Positions 1 through 7,276 are shown, counted from the first letter of the stretch. The stretch: DNA of 15,601 bases from Dehalococcoidia bacterium UBA2777 (GCA_002352365.1 DEIJ01000170.1:1-15601); one strand, 5' to 3'. Translations and numbers: made by a program. The notes: generated from the sequence alone by a model not told the origin.

Positions 1-78
1 GAAGCTTACATCTTCCTCAGTGATTGTGCCGTCAAAATCGCACTGAATTAACGTTTTCCTTGACTTGTTGGAATGCAT
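1..78 (-). CDS. HAD-family phosphatase, N-terminal fragment (runs off the window)
   Basis: The first 26 codons read MHSNKSRKTLIQ followed by CDFDGTITEEDVSF. DFDGT is the HAD superfamily motif I: the first Asp is the nucleophile and the second the acid/base. The following T-E-E-D-V is typical of HAD-IB/MtnX-like small-molecule phosphatases. The ATG lies 5 nt after a TTAGGGG ribosome-binding site, which supports this start. The start overlaps the 3' end of the broken deformylase gene by 47 nt in another frame, so the two were probably co-transcribed. Only the first motif is inside the window, so the substrate cannot be inferred. Seen: motif, start and RBS. Family known: phosphoaspartate phosphohydrolases. 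Subfamily is a guess. Confidence 0.72.
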   Translation of the reverse strand, partial: MHSNKSRKTLIQCDFDGTITEEDVSF

Positions 79-569
79 TATTACCCCTAACCCCGAATAT
101 CGGGCCTACCCGGCGCAGCTTTTCCTCGCTCTCTACGTGGTCCACATACAGGATTCCCCTCAGATGGCCAATCTCGTGCTCCAGGGCTTCAGCCAACAGG
201 CCGGTGGCTTTAATCCTCATCGGCTTGCCCGCTCAGTCTAGCCCTTTCACTGTGACCGAAGCGGAGCGCTTTATCTCGCCGACATAGCCAGGGACGCTGA
301 GGCAGCCCTCCACAACTTGCTGCTCGCCAGAGCGCTTCACTATCTCGGGATTGATAATAGCAAAAGGCTCCTCGCCAGGCATCTGGAGCACGACAACGCG
401 TAGAGGTACTCCCACCTGGGGAGCTGCTAATCCTACTCCGTTCGCCTGCTGCATGATCTCCACCATGTCATCGATAAGCCGCTGAATTGAGCTACCGACA
501 GTTGGCACTCTTTTGGCTTTTTTGTCTCAGTACAGGATCGGGAAGACAGTATATCGGTAAAATTGCCAT
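32..569 (-). pseudogene. def: Peptide deformylase, disrupted by a frameshift and an in-frame TGA
   Basis: Peptide deformylase removes the N-formyl group from nascent proteins. Three diagnostic motifs are present: NGVGLAAPQVG, EGCLSVPG and HEIGHL, where Cys and the two His bind the metal. Translation from ATG 569 (AGAGGA RBS, 9 nt) gives MAILPIYCLPDPVLRQK, then shifts out of frame at an A6 run (plus-strand T 518-523). Removing one A joins it to AKRVPTVGSSIQ. A second lesion is an in-frame TGA at 235-233, between KGLD and AGKPMRIK, where homologues commonly have Arg. Corrected length is about 178 residues, normal for the family. The usual HExDH Asp is Gly here. Other genes in the window end in TGA, so recoding is unlikely. 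This is either a decayed gene or two sequence errors. Identity is very sure; functional status is not. Confidence 0.85.
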
Positions 570-720
570 AATTGGCTATCCTCTTCACAATAGACCCGAG
601 CCAAATTCCTCGGGCAACTGGCCTTGGTAACGTGCAATAAAAGCGCATTTCGGGCATCCTGTTCATACTTGAGAGCGCTCGGCGCTGTCTCAAAGCTATT
701 GCAGGCTCTCAGCCTATTGT

Positions 721-1482
721 CTAAGCAGTTTCATAACCTGCCTTTGCCAATATGTGCCTAACAGATAAGGATGCCGGTGAATCATCTGGCAATTCCAGCA
801 ACGATCTCCCTTGTAAGTTATACTCTTCCACCTCAGCATCAGGCTCTATCTTTCCCAAGTAAATCCCATCGGCAGATCGGATATATTTTTCCGCATCTTC
901 GGTGAACCTATAGTTTGCCACCAGGTAAAAGTTTTGGTATTTGATGCATATTTCTGTAACAAGCCTCCGTGTTCTTTGTATATTCCTCATGGATTTCAGA
1001 GAGGGGTCTAATATAATAAACAGGTCGTCTATTTCCGAAGTCACCTTCCTGTTAAGGTGCTCCAGCCCAGCCGGCGCATCTATTACAACGTGGGCATAGT
1101 TCTGAGCAAGCCTGGGAATAATCCCCCTGAGTAGATTATTGGGGGCACAGTAACAGCCCTCAGTCCACTTTACTCCTAGAGAGACTAGGTCGAAGTACTT
1201 TGACTCGTACAGGCATTCGCTAGTGAAAAGATACTCTATTTTTTCAGGCAGGGGCATGGAGACCAACTCTTTATAGCCTTGCTTTTTCTGAATATCAAAG
1301 AGAACATCCAGGACAGTCCTCACCTCTTCCTTTTCCAGATCGATTCCCAGCATGTCAGCCAGGCTCTGGTCAGGGTCAATATCAATGAGCAGCAGCGGTG
1401 GAGATAGATACTTAGTAGCTAAAGCCGCGAAGGTAGTCTTCCCAGCTCCGCCTCTTCCTGTAGAAACGACTATCCTGCTCAA
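721..1482 (-). CDS. CooC-like MinD/ParA-family ATPase with variant P-loop
   Basis: 253 residues. CooC-type ATPases drive nickel insertion into carbon monoxide dehydrogenase and related enzymes. A deviant Walker A motif, GRGGAGKTT, lies at residues 9-17, the Switch I region DIDPDQS at 34-40, and a C-Y-C pair at 110-112 matches the metal-binding Cys-x-Cys of CooC dimers. DAPAGLEHLNR around residue 135 corresponds to the Walker B/Switch II region. Unusually, the signature lysine (KGGxGKT), which normally contacts the neighbouring subunit's nucleotide, is Arg10. The start is TTG at 1482, six nt after a perfect AGGAGG; no upstream ATG fits. It lies 9 nt below the PAC2 gene stop, so the two are likely one transcript. 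A second, more canonical CooC sits at 8434-9219. The client enzyme is not in the window. Confidence 0.85.
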   Translation of the reverse strand: MSRIVVSTGRGGAGKTTFAALATKYLSPPLLLIDIDPDQSLADMLGIDLEKEEVRTVLDVLFDIQKKQGYKELVSMPLPEKIEYLFTSECLYESKYFDLVSLGVKWTEGCYCAPNNLLRGIIPRLAQNYAHVVIDAPAGLEHLNRKVTSEIDDLFIILDPSLKSMRNIQRTRRLVTEICIKYQNFYLVANYRFTEDAEKYIRSADGIYLGKIEPDAEVEEYNLQGRSLLELPDDSPASLSVRHILAKAGYETA

Positions 1483-1491
1483 GCTAGCCTC

Positions 1492-2364
1492 CTAGTTTTG
1501 ACTAAAGCGGTTGCCAAGTTCTCGGAGAAAGTTTTCCACCTCTGGAGAGAGGCGAGTTGGCTCCCTTTTTTCGACTTTAGCCTCATATTGAGCCTCTATT
1601 TGAGGCATAATACTCTTTAATTGCGGGTTCTGTTCAATTGCTGCATTGATTTTCTCCAGTTGTTGCTTCGCTTTCTCAACATCCGCTTTGTCCTTGGGAA
1701 GATCATACAGTGCCCCAAGCACCTCCAGAAGACGCACCTTTCCGATATAGTCCTCCTCAAGCTGGACATACTGTGGCAGGTGCACTATAAACCATAGAGT
1801 TTCGATATTCAGTTGAGATGCCTGTTGAGTGATTAGAAAGTTAATGGTAGTCGGACCCTCGTAATCGCTAGGCTGGATTCCAGCTTCCTCTAGGTCTTGT
1901 TCAGCCTTTTCTCCAATCGCTCCCCCGCTTACTAGAAGCTTCCTGGTATGGGGGACCATATCATACATACTGCCCAAAAGGCAGAACCTTTTGGTCCCAA
2001 ATCTCTTCAGGAGTTGTACTACTGAATCGACATACACCTCGCCTAAGGCATGTGGTTCTAAAAGCCTGAGAAAGAGGAAGTCCTGGCCTTTTTCCTGTTT
2101 GGCGTAGGTAATAGTAATATTAGGGATCGAAACCTCACGGCGGCCCTCTCTAAAGTAAATAGTAGGGCGGTAGCGAGTGAAGTCAAAAAAGTTCCCCGGC
2201 CGGGCTAATTTCCCTAATTGCTTAGCTCCAAAATAACTCTCCAATTGGGAAAGGATCATAGTGCCCACGCTGCCCACATCTATCCAGGGCCGGAGCATAG
2301 CCAAAGCATGGGGTTCCCTAAGCTCAGGGAGAGGATATGAAAGCTCAAAGGCACCGATTCTCAT
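1492..2364 (-). CDS. PAC2-family protein (proteasome-assembly-chaperone-like fold)
   Basis: 290 residues beginning MRIGAFELSYPLPELREPH. The PAC2 hallmarks are LEPHALGEVYVDSVVQLL near residue 105 and LLGSMYDMVPHTRKLL near residue 130, followed by a predicted-helical, charged C-terminal third. PAC2 proteins occur widely in archaea and in several bacterial phyla. Their bacterial role is not established; some are annotated ATP-grasp or carboxylate-amine ligase by mistake. The reading frame continues upstream to 2628, but that part only mirrors fmdB in another frame. ATG 2364 has a GGGGG RBS at 4 nt and lies 1 nt beyond the fmdB stop, which decides the start. The tight spacing to fmdB and to the CooC-like gene suggests a three-gene operon. 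Family assignment is good; function is unknown. Confidence 0.78.
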   Translation of the reverse strand: MRIGAFELSYPLPELREPHALAMLRPWIDVGSVGTMILSQLESYFGAKQLGKLARPGNFFDFTRYRPTIYFREGRREVSIPNITITYAKQEKGQDFLFLRLLEPHALGEVYVDSVVQLLKRFGTKRFCLLGSMYDMVPHTRKLLVSGGAIGEKAEQDLEEAGIQPSDYEGPTTINFLITQQASQLNIETLWFIVHLPQYVQLEEDYIGKVRLLEVLGALYDLPKDKADVEKAKQQLEKINAAIEQNPQLKSIMPQIEAQYEAKVEKREPTRLSPEVENFLRELGNRFSQN

Positions 2365-2365
2365 A

Positions 2366-2638
2366 TTACCCCCTTCCCATACCTCTTCCTCTGCCCCTTC
2401 CATCTCTTGGCCCTCTACCCATACCCCTGCCTGGCCCGGGACCGGCCTGAGGAAATTCAGGTTTCCCATACCCAGAACCGGCAACAGTTTCGCCGCTGAT
2501 TTGAGGAACGGTGAAGACTCTTTCTGTTTTTTCGCTGTCACAATTGGGGCATTTAACTCCTTTATCCAGCTCTGAGAAATGGCGAAAGGCCTCAAATGCC
2601 TTTCCACATTCTTTGCATTCGTAATCATAGGTAGGCAT
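2366..2638 (-). CDS. FmdB-family zinc-ribbon protein, Gly/Arg-rich tail
   Basis: 90 residues starting MPTYDYECKECGKAFEAF, the standard FmdB opening. Cys8, Cys11, Cys30 and Cys33 form one zinc ribbon. From about residue 69 the chain is a low-complexity tail of Gly-Arg and Gly-Met-Gly-Arg units, which could bind nucleic acid. FmdB proteins are small putative regulators first noted beside formamidase and amidase genes; no biochemical role is certain. ATG 2638 is preceded by AAAGGGG at 5 nt. An in-frame upstream start at 2653 would add five residues but lacks a better site. The gene is wedged between the FkbM methyltransferase and the PAC2 gene with gaps of 11 nt and 1 nt. A second FmdB is at 12368-12592. 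Confidence 0.85.
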   Translation of the reverse strand: MPTYDYECKECGKAFEAFRHFSELDKGVKCPNCDSEKTERVFTVPQISGETVAGSGYGKPEFPQAGPGPGRGMGRGPRDGRGRGRGMGRG

Positions 2639-2649
2639 AATTTCCCCTT

Positions 2650-3333
2650 TCATTTATAGTTGTGAGCGTAAATATATTCGCACTTTTCAAAATCATTCCC
2701 CACCTTCAAGTCATTCAAAGAAACACTTTGCACTTGAAATCCCAATTTTTGAAGATATTCCACAAGGTCTCCAATGGATTGCCCTAATCGCTTTAAGAAA
2801 TCGTGATGGATCTCGCAAAATATCCTGACTTTATTTTTCCGCAGAGTCTCTTTGGCTCCCTCAAGGGCTAACAGCTCACTGCCTTCACAATCCATGTTGA
2901 TCAAATCTATTCTTTCGATTTCCTTCTCGCTTAGAAATCCGTCCAAAGTTGCAGTGGAGACTTCAAACTTTTCAGTTCCTTCTTCGAAAACGATCCCGCT
3001 GGAAAATCCTTTCTTATAAAACTCAACTCCCCCCACCTGATCGGTGACTGCCAGTTCGTAAGCCTTAACATTCTCTAATCCATTAGAAGATATATTTTTC
3101 TTGAGGGTGTTAAAATACTCAGGAACCGGCTCGAAAGAATAAAGCTCACCTCTTTTTCCAATTTTCTTTGCTATAGCTACACTACTAATCCCTATGTTCG
3201 CTCCAACATCTATTGCCGCCATCCCTTCTTCTATAACTGAGTTCAAAAAGTTTACCTCTCCCCTTTCGTGAGGATTATCCTTTAGGAAGGTCCTGAACTC
3301 TGGAGAGTCATAAACAAAAAACTTCATTTCCAT
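2650..3333 (-). CDS. FkbM-family SAM-dependent methyltransferase
   Basis: 227 residues, a class I Rossmann methyltransferase. The SAM-binding glycine motif DVGANIG is at residues 42-48, the acidic loop FEPVP at 67-71, and the FkbM signature TLDGFL followed by IDLINMDCEGSELLALEGA occupies the middle. FkbM enzymes typically O-methylate sugars, polyketides or other small molecules; the substrate here cannot be read from sequence. No signal peptide or membrane segment is visible. ATG 3333 follows GAGGA at about 6 nt; a second Met two codons later is possible. The gene starts 9 nt after the stop of the uncharacterised paralogue at 3343-3933, so the two are probably translated from one message. Family identity is firm; pathway unknown. 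Confidence 0.85.
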   Translation of the reverse strand: MEMKFFVYDSPEFRTFLKDNPHERGEVNFLNSVIEEGMAAIDVGANIGISSVAIAKKIGKRGELYSFEPVPEYFNTLKKNISSNGLENVKAYELAVTDQVGGVEFYKKGFSSGIVFEEGTEKFEVSTATLDGFLSEKEIERIDLINMDCEGSELLALEGAKETLRKNKVRIFCEIHHDFLKRLGQSIGDLVEYLQKLGFQVQSVSLNDLKVGNDFEKCEYIYAHNYK

Positions 3334-3342
3334 ATATTATCC

Positions 3343-3933
3343 TCAGTAGAGAGAAGGATTTATCTCATAATGGGCAGAGCCTGAGCGAAGAGAGGCTTGA
3401 ATGGGAGCGCTTATTATGCCGCATCTGGTAAATTCGTCGATTACTTGGTGAATATCCAATATCATATTAAGCTCTCCACTAACCTCTCGCATAATTTCAG
3501 GGGTTACCTTGCGGTCAGGGGTTAGCATTTTAAGCATGTTTAAAAACTCAATGATTTCCTTTATCCCCTTTTCACCAACCTCTTCCAAGCATTGCTCTTC
3601 GGCGTATTTAATATTCCACTCTCCAGTCTCATCGGCTCTTTCTATCAGATGCCAAACTACTCTGGGCATTTGATATCTCTCTTGATCCTCAAGGCTCAAG
3701 ATTTTATCTTTCCAGGCTGAACCACCCCTGGAAGAGCTTCGCATAGAAATTAGCAACCTCTCTCGATGCAAAAGCATAAGTAATTCGTCTTTTAATTCAG
3801 AAGGGAGATCGATTTCCTGATAAGAAATAACCCGTCTGTCATGGGCAATAGAAAGAATTTTGGCTAAATCAAAAGCTTCCCCCTCGGAAAATCGCCTACT
3901 CAAAGCCTTTGCTAATCTCTCTATATTTATCAC
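3343..3933 (-). CDS. Uncharacterised conserved protein, intact copy of a three-copy family
   Basis: 196 residues, mostly helical by composition; I do not recognise a named family. Visible blocks are ISYQEIDLPSELKDELLMLL at about 37-56, a middle segment with W-K-D-K-I and QMPRVVWHLIE, then TGEW, and a C-terminal module ending CGIISAP ... SAHYEINPSLY. The same order of blocks is found in the broken gene at 4926-5535, and the last block again at 15040-15177. GTG 3933 lies 7 nt after GGAG; TTG 3936 is the alternative. It sits 22 nt after the DUF1638-like gene and 9 nt before the FkbM gene. The helix-rich N-half and short terminal strands could suit a winged-helix-like regulator, but that is conjecture. 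No cysteine cluster or nucleotide motif is visible. Confidence 0.7.
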   Translation of the reverse strand: MINIERLAKALSRRFSEGEAFDLAKILSIAHDRRVISYQEIDLPSELKDELLMLLHRERLLISMRSSSRGGSAWKDKILSLEDQERYQMPRVVWHLIERADETGEWNIKYAEEQCLEEVGEKGIKEIIEFLNMLKMLTPDRKVTPEIMREVSGELNMILDIHQVIDEFTRCGIISAPIQASLRSGSAHYEINPSLY

Positions 3934-3955
3934 CAAAATTCTCCACCTCTATTCT

Positions 3956-4435
3956 CTAAAGCCGTGCTTCTAAGAGCAGATTTTTCAATCGGTCCAGGGG
4001 AATTTTATAGGCTTGAATTGGAAGTTCCATCCAGTCGGAAAAATCAAGGACCTCTTCCGCATGCTCTTCACAATACTTGTCATAGAAGTCTATACTATCC
4101 AATAGCCCGGCTCCCTCAGTATATTTGTGCTTGGGGAAATTCTCAATGGCAAAACCTTTGTCCCGATCTTGAAATACATGCTGTCGATACAATAACCATC
4201 CCGGGGTAAACCAGTAAACATTCTCCCCCTTACCTCCGCTTAATTTCTCCCTTGTCTCGGTACTGGCTAGCATATCAACACAGTGTGTAGCCTTGATTCT
4301 CGAACCCCCGGGGCCCTGCCCCTGAACTATTTCCTCTAGCTCCTCTAACATTTGCAGTTTCACTGAATGGGGCGGTATTCTTTGTTTTATCTCAGCTATT
4401 CTTCTTTCAAGCTCCTCGATTCTATCGATGCTCAC
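3956..4435 (-). CDS. DUF1638-like protein lacking the usual N-terminal half
   Basis: 159 residues. The first 40 form a charged helix (RIEELERRIAEIKQRIPPHS), likely coiled coil. The rest matches the C-terminal half of DUF1638 proteins as I remember them: a K-A-T-H-C-V-D-M-L block near residue 50, YWFTPGWLLYRQHVF near 74-88, and a closing DWMELPIQAYKIPLDRL. DUF1638 proteins are often found near methyltransferase or corrinoid genes and have no proven activity. Full-length members carry an additional domain of roughly 100 residues before the Cys-containing block; that is absent, so this is either a short subfamily or an old fusion after deletion. GTG 4435 has AAGGAGA at 6 nt. Neighbours are the AhpD-like gene upstream and the intact paralogue downstream. 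Confidence 0.5.
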   Translation of the reverse strand: MSIDRIEELERRIAEIKQRIPPHSVKLQMLEELEEIVQGQGPGGSRIKATHCVDMLASTETREKLSGGKGENVYWFTPGWLLYRQHVFQDRDKGFAIENFPKHKYTEGAGLLDSIDFYDKYCEEHAEEVLDFSDWMELPIQAYKIPLDRLKNLLLEARL

Positions 4436-4456
4436 TTTTGTCTCCTTTTTAAGGTT

Positions 4457-4933
4457 CTATCCTTCCCATCTGCCATGGGAAATCTTGTAGAGCAGGTAAT
4501 CCAAGGAGTTGCCAAAAAGGTTGCCAATCCTATTCACACGAAGCACAACATTTATCGCCTCTGCCTTTTCGCTGCCATATGTCTCCACTAATCTTTGGAT
4601 AGATTCAAGCTCAGGATCGGCATTGGAATCAACCCAATGCTGGGCATAGATTAAAGCTGTAGCTTCTTCCTCAGGACAGTTCCTCACATTGCCGGATAAA
4701 AGACTCGCCATCTCTTCCCTATCAACCCCGCTTCTTAAAGCTTCCCTGGCATGAAGATAAGAGCAGTAGCGGCAGCCGTATACTCCGGTAACAGCAAGCA
4801 TCAGCCTTTCTCTGAAGTCAGGTGAGATTAACTTCATCTTCCCGAACTTCCTGATATTCGAGAAGAGAAACCTCAAGTCAGCCAAAAACTCGCTAAAGCC
4901 TTGATATGTCCTCTTTTTAAATTGTCTATCCAT
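4457..4933 (-). CDS. Carboxymuconolactone decarboxylase / AhpD-like protein
   Basis: 158 residues. The AhpD core motif is VYGCRYCSYLHAREAL: Cys54-x-x-Cys57 with His61, the redox pair and relay residue that let AhpD-fold proteins reduce peroxides or peroxiredoxin partners. The flanking RERLMLAV and hydrophobic helices are typical of the domain. The frame is open to 5002, but homologues usually begin near the segment MDRQFKKRTYQGF, and ATG 4933 overlaps the last codons of the broken upstream gene by 8 nt. That overlap suggests translational coupling, because no ribosome-binding site precedes it; an ATG at 4969 with GAGGGA upstream is the alternative. The gene fits the thiol-redox theme of the window. 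A decarboxylase role is unlikely given the CxxC. Confidence 0.82.
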   Translation of the reverse strand: MDRQFKKRTYQGFSEFLADLRFLFSNIRKFGKMKLISPDFRERLMLAVTGVYGCRYCSYLHAREALRSGVDREEMASLLSGNVRNCPEEEATALIYAQHWVDSNADPELESIQRLVETYGSEKAEAINVVLRVNRIGNLFGNSLDYLLYKISHGRWEG

Positions 4934-5535
4934 TTGCGTTTTTTGTAAATAGAGAGGGATTGAGCTCATAGATAGGCGATCCCTCTCTGATGACCTCGAC
5001 AAGTGAACTCACCCTGGGACTCATCACACCACTTCCTTTAAGTTCAGCAATCAAGCTTCTGGCATATTTTCTTAATTTGAATTGCGCTTATCTTATAGTC
5101 TTTGCTCCCCTCCCCCAATTTCTGCACCAGTTTTGGCATCTTCTCCCACTCTGGCTCTCCCATGATCTTAAAGATTTGAACTACAGCATTTTCTGGATTC
5201 CATTGACCGGCTTAGATAGCTTCTTTCACCAAACACTTAACCACATTGGGCATCTTATACATTTCTCCCGGCTTAGCTAATAATACTGCATCTCCCCATT
5301 CTAAAGTGCCTATAGCCGACCTCATTGGGAGTAGCAACCTCCATCCGAAACCCGTAAGCAAAACATCTTCAGAATCATCTTTAGCTATTTCTTCTATTTC
5401 ATCATAGGAAATCCTTCCTGCTTTGCAGGCCTTAATTAAAACTTGAGCCAAAAGGCTATTGAGTTTAGGATAGCTTAAGAAGTTACTTAAGGCCCTTTCC
5501 AGCTTATTGGCTTCAATCTCCCTTCCCAAAAACAT
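4926..5535 (-). pseudogene. Broken second copy of the uncharacterised paralogous family
   Basis: This is a relative of the gene at 3343-3933. Shared blocks are ISYDEIEEIAKDDSEDVLL, LLLPMRS, EWGDAVL, YKMPNVVKCLVKEA, then GQWNPE and a terminal GVMSP ... IYELNPSLF. Two lesions interrupt it. An in-frame TAA lies at 5214-5212, after KEAI and before AGQWN, where the intact copy reads through. A +1 shift lies near 5067-5070, where removing one A from an A4 run rejoins the frame into KKYARSLIAELKGSG. The span is one base longer than a multiple of three, consistent with one inserted base; corrected length is about 202 residues. The 5' end overlaps trmO and the 3' end overlaps the AhpD-like gene. The start (ATG 5535 or TTG 5529) is uncertain. 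Confidence 0.75.
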
Positions 5536-6052
5536 TTCCTTCTGTAAATCTCCCGTCATCCTCTGATGTTGAAAGTTTATACAGATTTTCCTCAAGCCAG
5601 CCTGTTTCCTCCACTTCTCTTACATCGAATTCTGGTACATATGGCTTAATATCCAAAAGGGGAGTTCCATCTACAATGTCTATATCTTGAACATGGAGTA
5701 TTTTATCTTCAACCTTGACAAGATGTACTATCGAAATGCCGATTGGATTCGGTCTACTTGGACCCCGCATTGCAAAGACTCCATGCGCTTCCTTATCCAT
5801 ATAAGGCTTCACTTTCAATGGCGATTTCTTAGATAAATGAAAATGGTATATCAAAATGATGTGAGAGAAGCCTTCGATATCTTTCAAACCTTCGGCATAT
5901 TCTGGAAACACCTCAACCGTTCCGTTGATACCCTTGGCACCTGCCGGTTGTATAGGTGTTCCTTTGGGCTCTTTGAAGGGAGAATGAATGATTCCGATTG
6001 GCTTGTACTTTATCAGCGAAAGCAACTTGTGAGGCATACTCCTGCTTTGCAT
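5513..6052 (-). CDS. trmO: TrmO/TsaA-family tRNA (adenine-N6)-methyltransferase
   Basis: 179 residues. TrmO methylates N6 of the threonylcarbamoyl-adenosine at position 37 of tRNA-Thr, using SAM bound in an unusual beta-barrel. Family marks are YKPIGIIHSPF (residues 16-26), GTVEVFPEYAEGLKDIEGF, and GVFAMRGPSRPNPIG (91-105), which corresponds to the G-x-F-x-x-R-x-P-x-R-P-N-P-I-G signature. DIVDGTPLLDIKPYVPEFD follows. Many archaeal and anaerobe members are this short and lack the C-terminal domain of the E. coli enzyme. ATG 6052 lies about 5 nt after AGGAAG and one base past the stop of the Fe-S gene, so the pair is translationally linked. The 3' end overlaps the next gene by about 23 nt. Some homologues may act on other substrates. 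Confidence 0.85.
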   Translation of the reverse strand: MQSRSMPHKLLSLIKYKPIGIIHSPFKEPKGTPIQPAGAKGINGTVEVFPEYAEGLKDIEGFSHIILIYHFHLSKKSPLKVKPYMDKEAHGVFAMRGPSRPNPIGISIVHLVKVEDKILHVQDIDIVDGTPLLDIKPYVPEFDVREVEETGWLEENLYKLSTSEDDGRFTEGNVFGKGD

Positions 6053-6053
6053 T

Positions 6054-6389
6054 TCACTTCCTTGCTTTCAGTTTTTCGATTCTGGCTAAAATGTCACCCA
6101 CTCTCTGGGATAATCCTTGGGCCTCCTCTCTTAAGGCTTCTGGGGAAGAGGTAAGTCCTAGCCTGGGAGAGAAAGCGGGTTGCAATCCAAAGCTCGGAAC
6201 TTTCATCCCCATAATCTCGCTTATCCTGTAGCCCGCCCAAGGATTCTGCCTGCAACCAAAGGGGGAAGTTCTTCCTTCAGTCACTGCTCTGGCGAATTGA
6301 CCACAACTCCCAAATCCACAGAAACCACAATTCAACTTAGGTAGAGTTTCATAGATCTCCCTTATTTTCTCCTTATTTATGGTTGCCAT
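6054..6389 (-). CDS. Small 4Fe-4S cluster protein with helical tail
   Basis: 111 residues. Residues 17-46 carry LPKLNCGFCGFGSCGQFA ... FGC, the (Fe-S) domain of PF04060 type, also seen at the N-terminus of RnfB and in the corrinoid protein of acetyl-CoA synthase. Cys21, Cys24, Cys29 and Cys46 would ligate one [4Fe-4S] cluster. The last 35 residues are charged and helical. The domain usually passes electrons to a partner protein. A stand-alone version beside thioredoxin suggests a small electron carrier, but the partner is not shown. ATG 6389 has AAGGGAG at about 4 nt. The gene begins 8 nt after the thioredoxin stop and ends 1 nt before trmO, so the three form one unit. Confidence 0.8.
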   Translation of the reverse strand: MATINKEKIREIYETLPKLNCGFCGFGSCGQFARAVTEGRTSPFGCRQNPWAGYRISEIMGMKVPSFGLQPAFSPRLGLTSSPEALREEAQGLSQRVGDILARIEKLKARK

Positions 6390-6397
6390 ATTCTCCC

Positions 6398-6940
6398 TTA
6401 CCCTCTTCGCTGTAGTTCATTCAATAATTGAGATAACCTTTCGCTAACTTTCTCTGCCTCTCCTGCCGCTTGCAATACACTATTATAAATTGGATCATCT
6501 CCTATGTTCTCGGCCTTCTCCGTCCACTTCCTGAATTTGTCGCTATCTTGTTTGTTATGCTCAACCCATGATGACAGAATCACTTTAAGTCTTCCTCTCT
6601 CATCGGTTGGGAACCTCTTGAGAATATCCTCAACTTTTGAACGAATCTGTTGTTCAGGGACCGCGCCGAGGATTTCGTCAACATTCTCGCCATTAGCGAA
6701 ATACTTCTGCATGGGTATGCTCATAATCTGATACTTCACTGCCGTCTGGGAATTCTGATCCACATCAATCATGCAGAATTTAAATCTGCCTTCATATTCC
6801 TCGGAGAGTTTTTCGTATATAGGTATAACCCTCTGGCATGGACCACACCAGGGCGCCCAAAAGTCGACCTCTGTGGGAAGGTCTGAACTTAGAACCTCCT
6901 CCTCAAAATTCCGATCCGTGATGTGTATTACCTTACTCAT
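6398..6940 (-). CDS. Thioredoxin with C-terminal helical extension
   Basis: 180 residues; classic thioredoxin is about 105. The active site WCGPC occupies residues 31-35, with FWAPWCGPC context, the cis-proline follows in MSIPMQKYF, and ANGE marks the end of the fold. Residues 110-180 are an added charged segment, mostly helical, with W-T-E-K-A-E-N and ending in heptad-like leucines. That tail is not part of ordinary thioredoxin and could mediate pairing with a client. One oddity is the segment TEVDFWAP, where most thioredoxins have VLVDFWA. ATG 6940 follows AGGAGG at 4-5 nt. The thioredoxin reductase at 11109 is a plausible electron source. Cytoplasmic: no signal peptide is visible. Confidence 0.85.
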   Translation of the reverse strand: MSKVIHITDRNFEEEVLSSDLPTEVDFWAPWCGPCQRVIPIYEKLSEEYEGRFKFCMIDVDQNSQTAVKYQIMSIPMQKYFANGENVDEILGAVPEQQIRSKVEDILKRFPTDERGRLKVILSSWVEHNKQDSDKFRKWTEKAENIGDDPIYNSVLQAAGEAEKVSERLSQLLNELQRRG

Positions 6941-7000
6941 ACTGCCTCCTTAGTTTATTGTTATTGAGCCAAGTCCCATTTTGCTACTCACAAACTAGGC

Positions 7001-7259
7001 CTATTTAATTACAGCGATGATATCGCTTCTGGAAAGTATCAAATATTTTTTGTCCTCAAATTCGACCTCGTCACCGGTGAATTTAGCGAAGACTATTTTA
7101 TCCCCGACCTTTATCTTCTCGGCGAGTTCTTCATCCGTCCCTACCTGTTCTTGGTTTTTCCTTCGCAGTATCAGGGATAATTATCCCTCCTTTACTTCTG
7201 CTCTCTTCAATCTCTTCTGGCTCAACCAAGACGCGATCCTCAAAAGGCTTCATCTGCAT
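7001..7259 (-). pseudogene. groES: Co-chaperonin GroES, frame broken
   Basis: GroES caps the GroEL folding chamber. Translation from ATG 7259 (AAGGAGG at 8 nt) gives MQMKPFEDRVLVEPEEIE and GGIIIPDTAKEKPRTG, the conserved start and roof-loop region. It then loses frame and stops at 7131. Another frame resumes with VGTDEELAEKIKVGDKIVF, AKFTGDEVEFEDKKYLIL and SDIIAVIK before TAG 7001, the expected C-terminal half. The break is near 7140-7150. Homologues as I recall them have several residues such as K-V-I-A before VGTDEEL, so the lesion looks like a short deletion not divisible by three rather than a single-base slip; an extra A in the A5 run is the alternative. No groEL is in the window. Identity is very sure. 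Confidence 0.85.
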
Positions 7260-7276
7260 CTTGAATCCCTCCTTTC

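Noticed and set aside
233..235. The def TGA as selenocysteine or as a reassigned codon
   Set aside because: Homologues have no Cys there, no SECIS-like hairpin was noticed directly after it, and other genes such as cooC end in TGA.
518..523. Programmed frameshifting at the A6 run in def
   Set aside because: The needed shift is +1 and the run is not in the canonical slippery phase; the second lesion in the same gene makes decay or error simpler.
571..720. Open minus-strand stretches in the gap between the CooC-like gene and def, one reading LLLHVTKASCPRNLARVYC
   Set aside because: No start with a ribosome-binding site, no family match I can name, and it overlaps the def leader; treated as intergenic.
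2366..2430. The Gly/Arg-rich FmdB tail as a DNA tandem repeat or CRISPR-like array
   Set aside because: The units are irregular at DNA level and lie in frame within the fmdB coding region; there are no spacers.
2365..2628. An 88-residue N-terminal extension of the PAC2 frame
   Set aside because: It is the fmdB coding DNA read in another frame; ATG 2364 has its own strong RBS.
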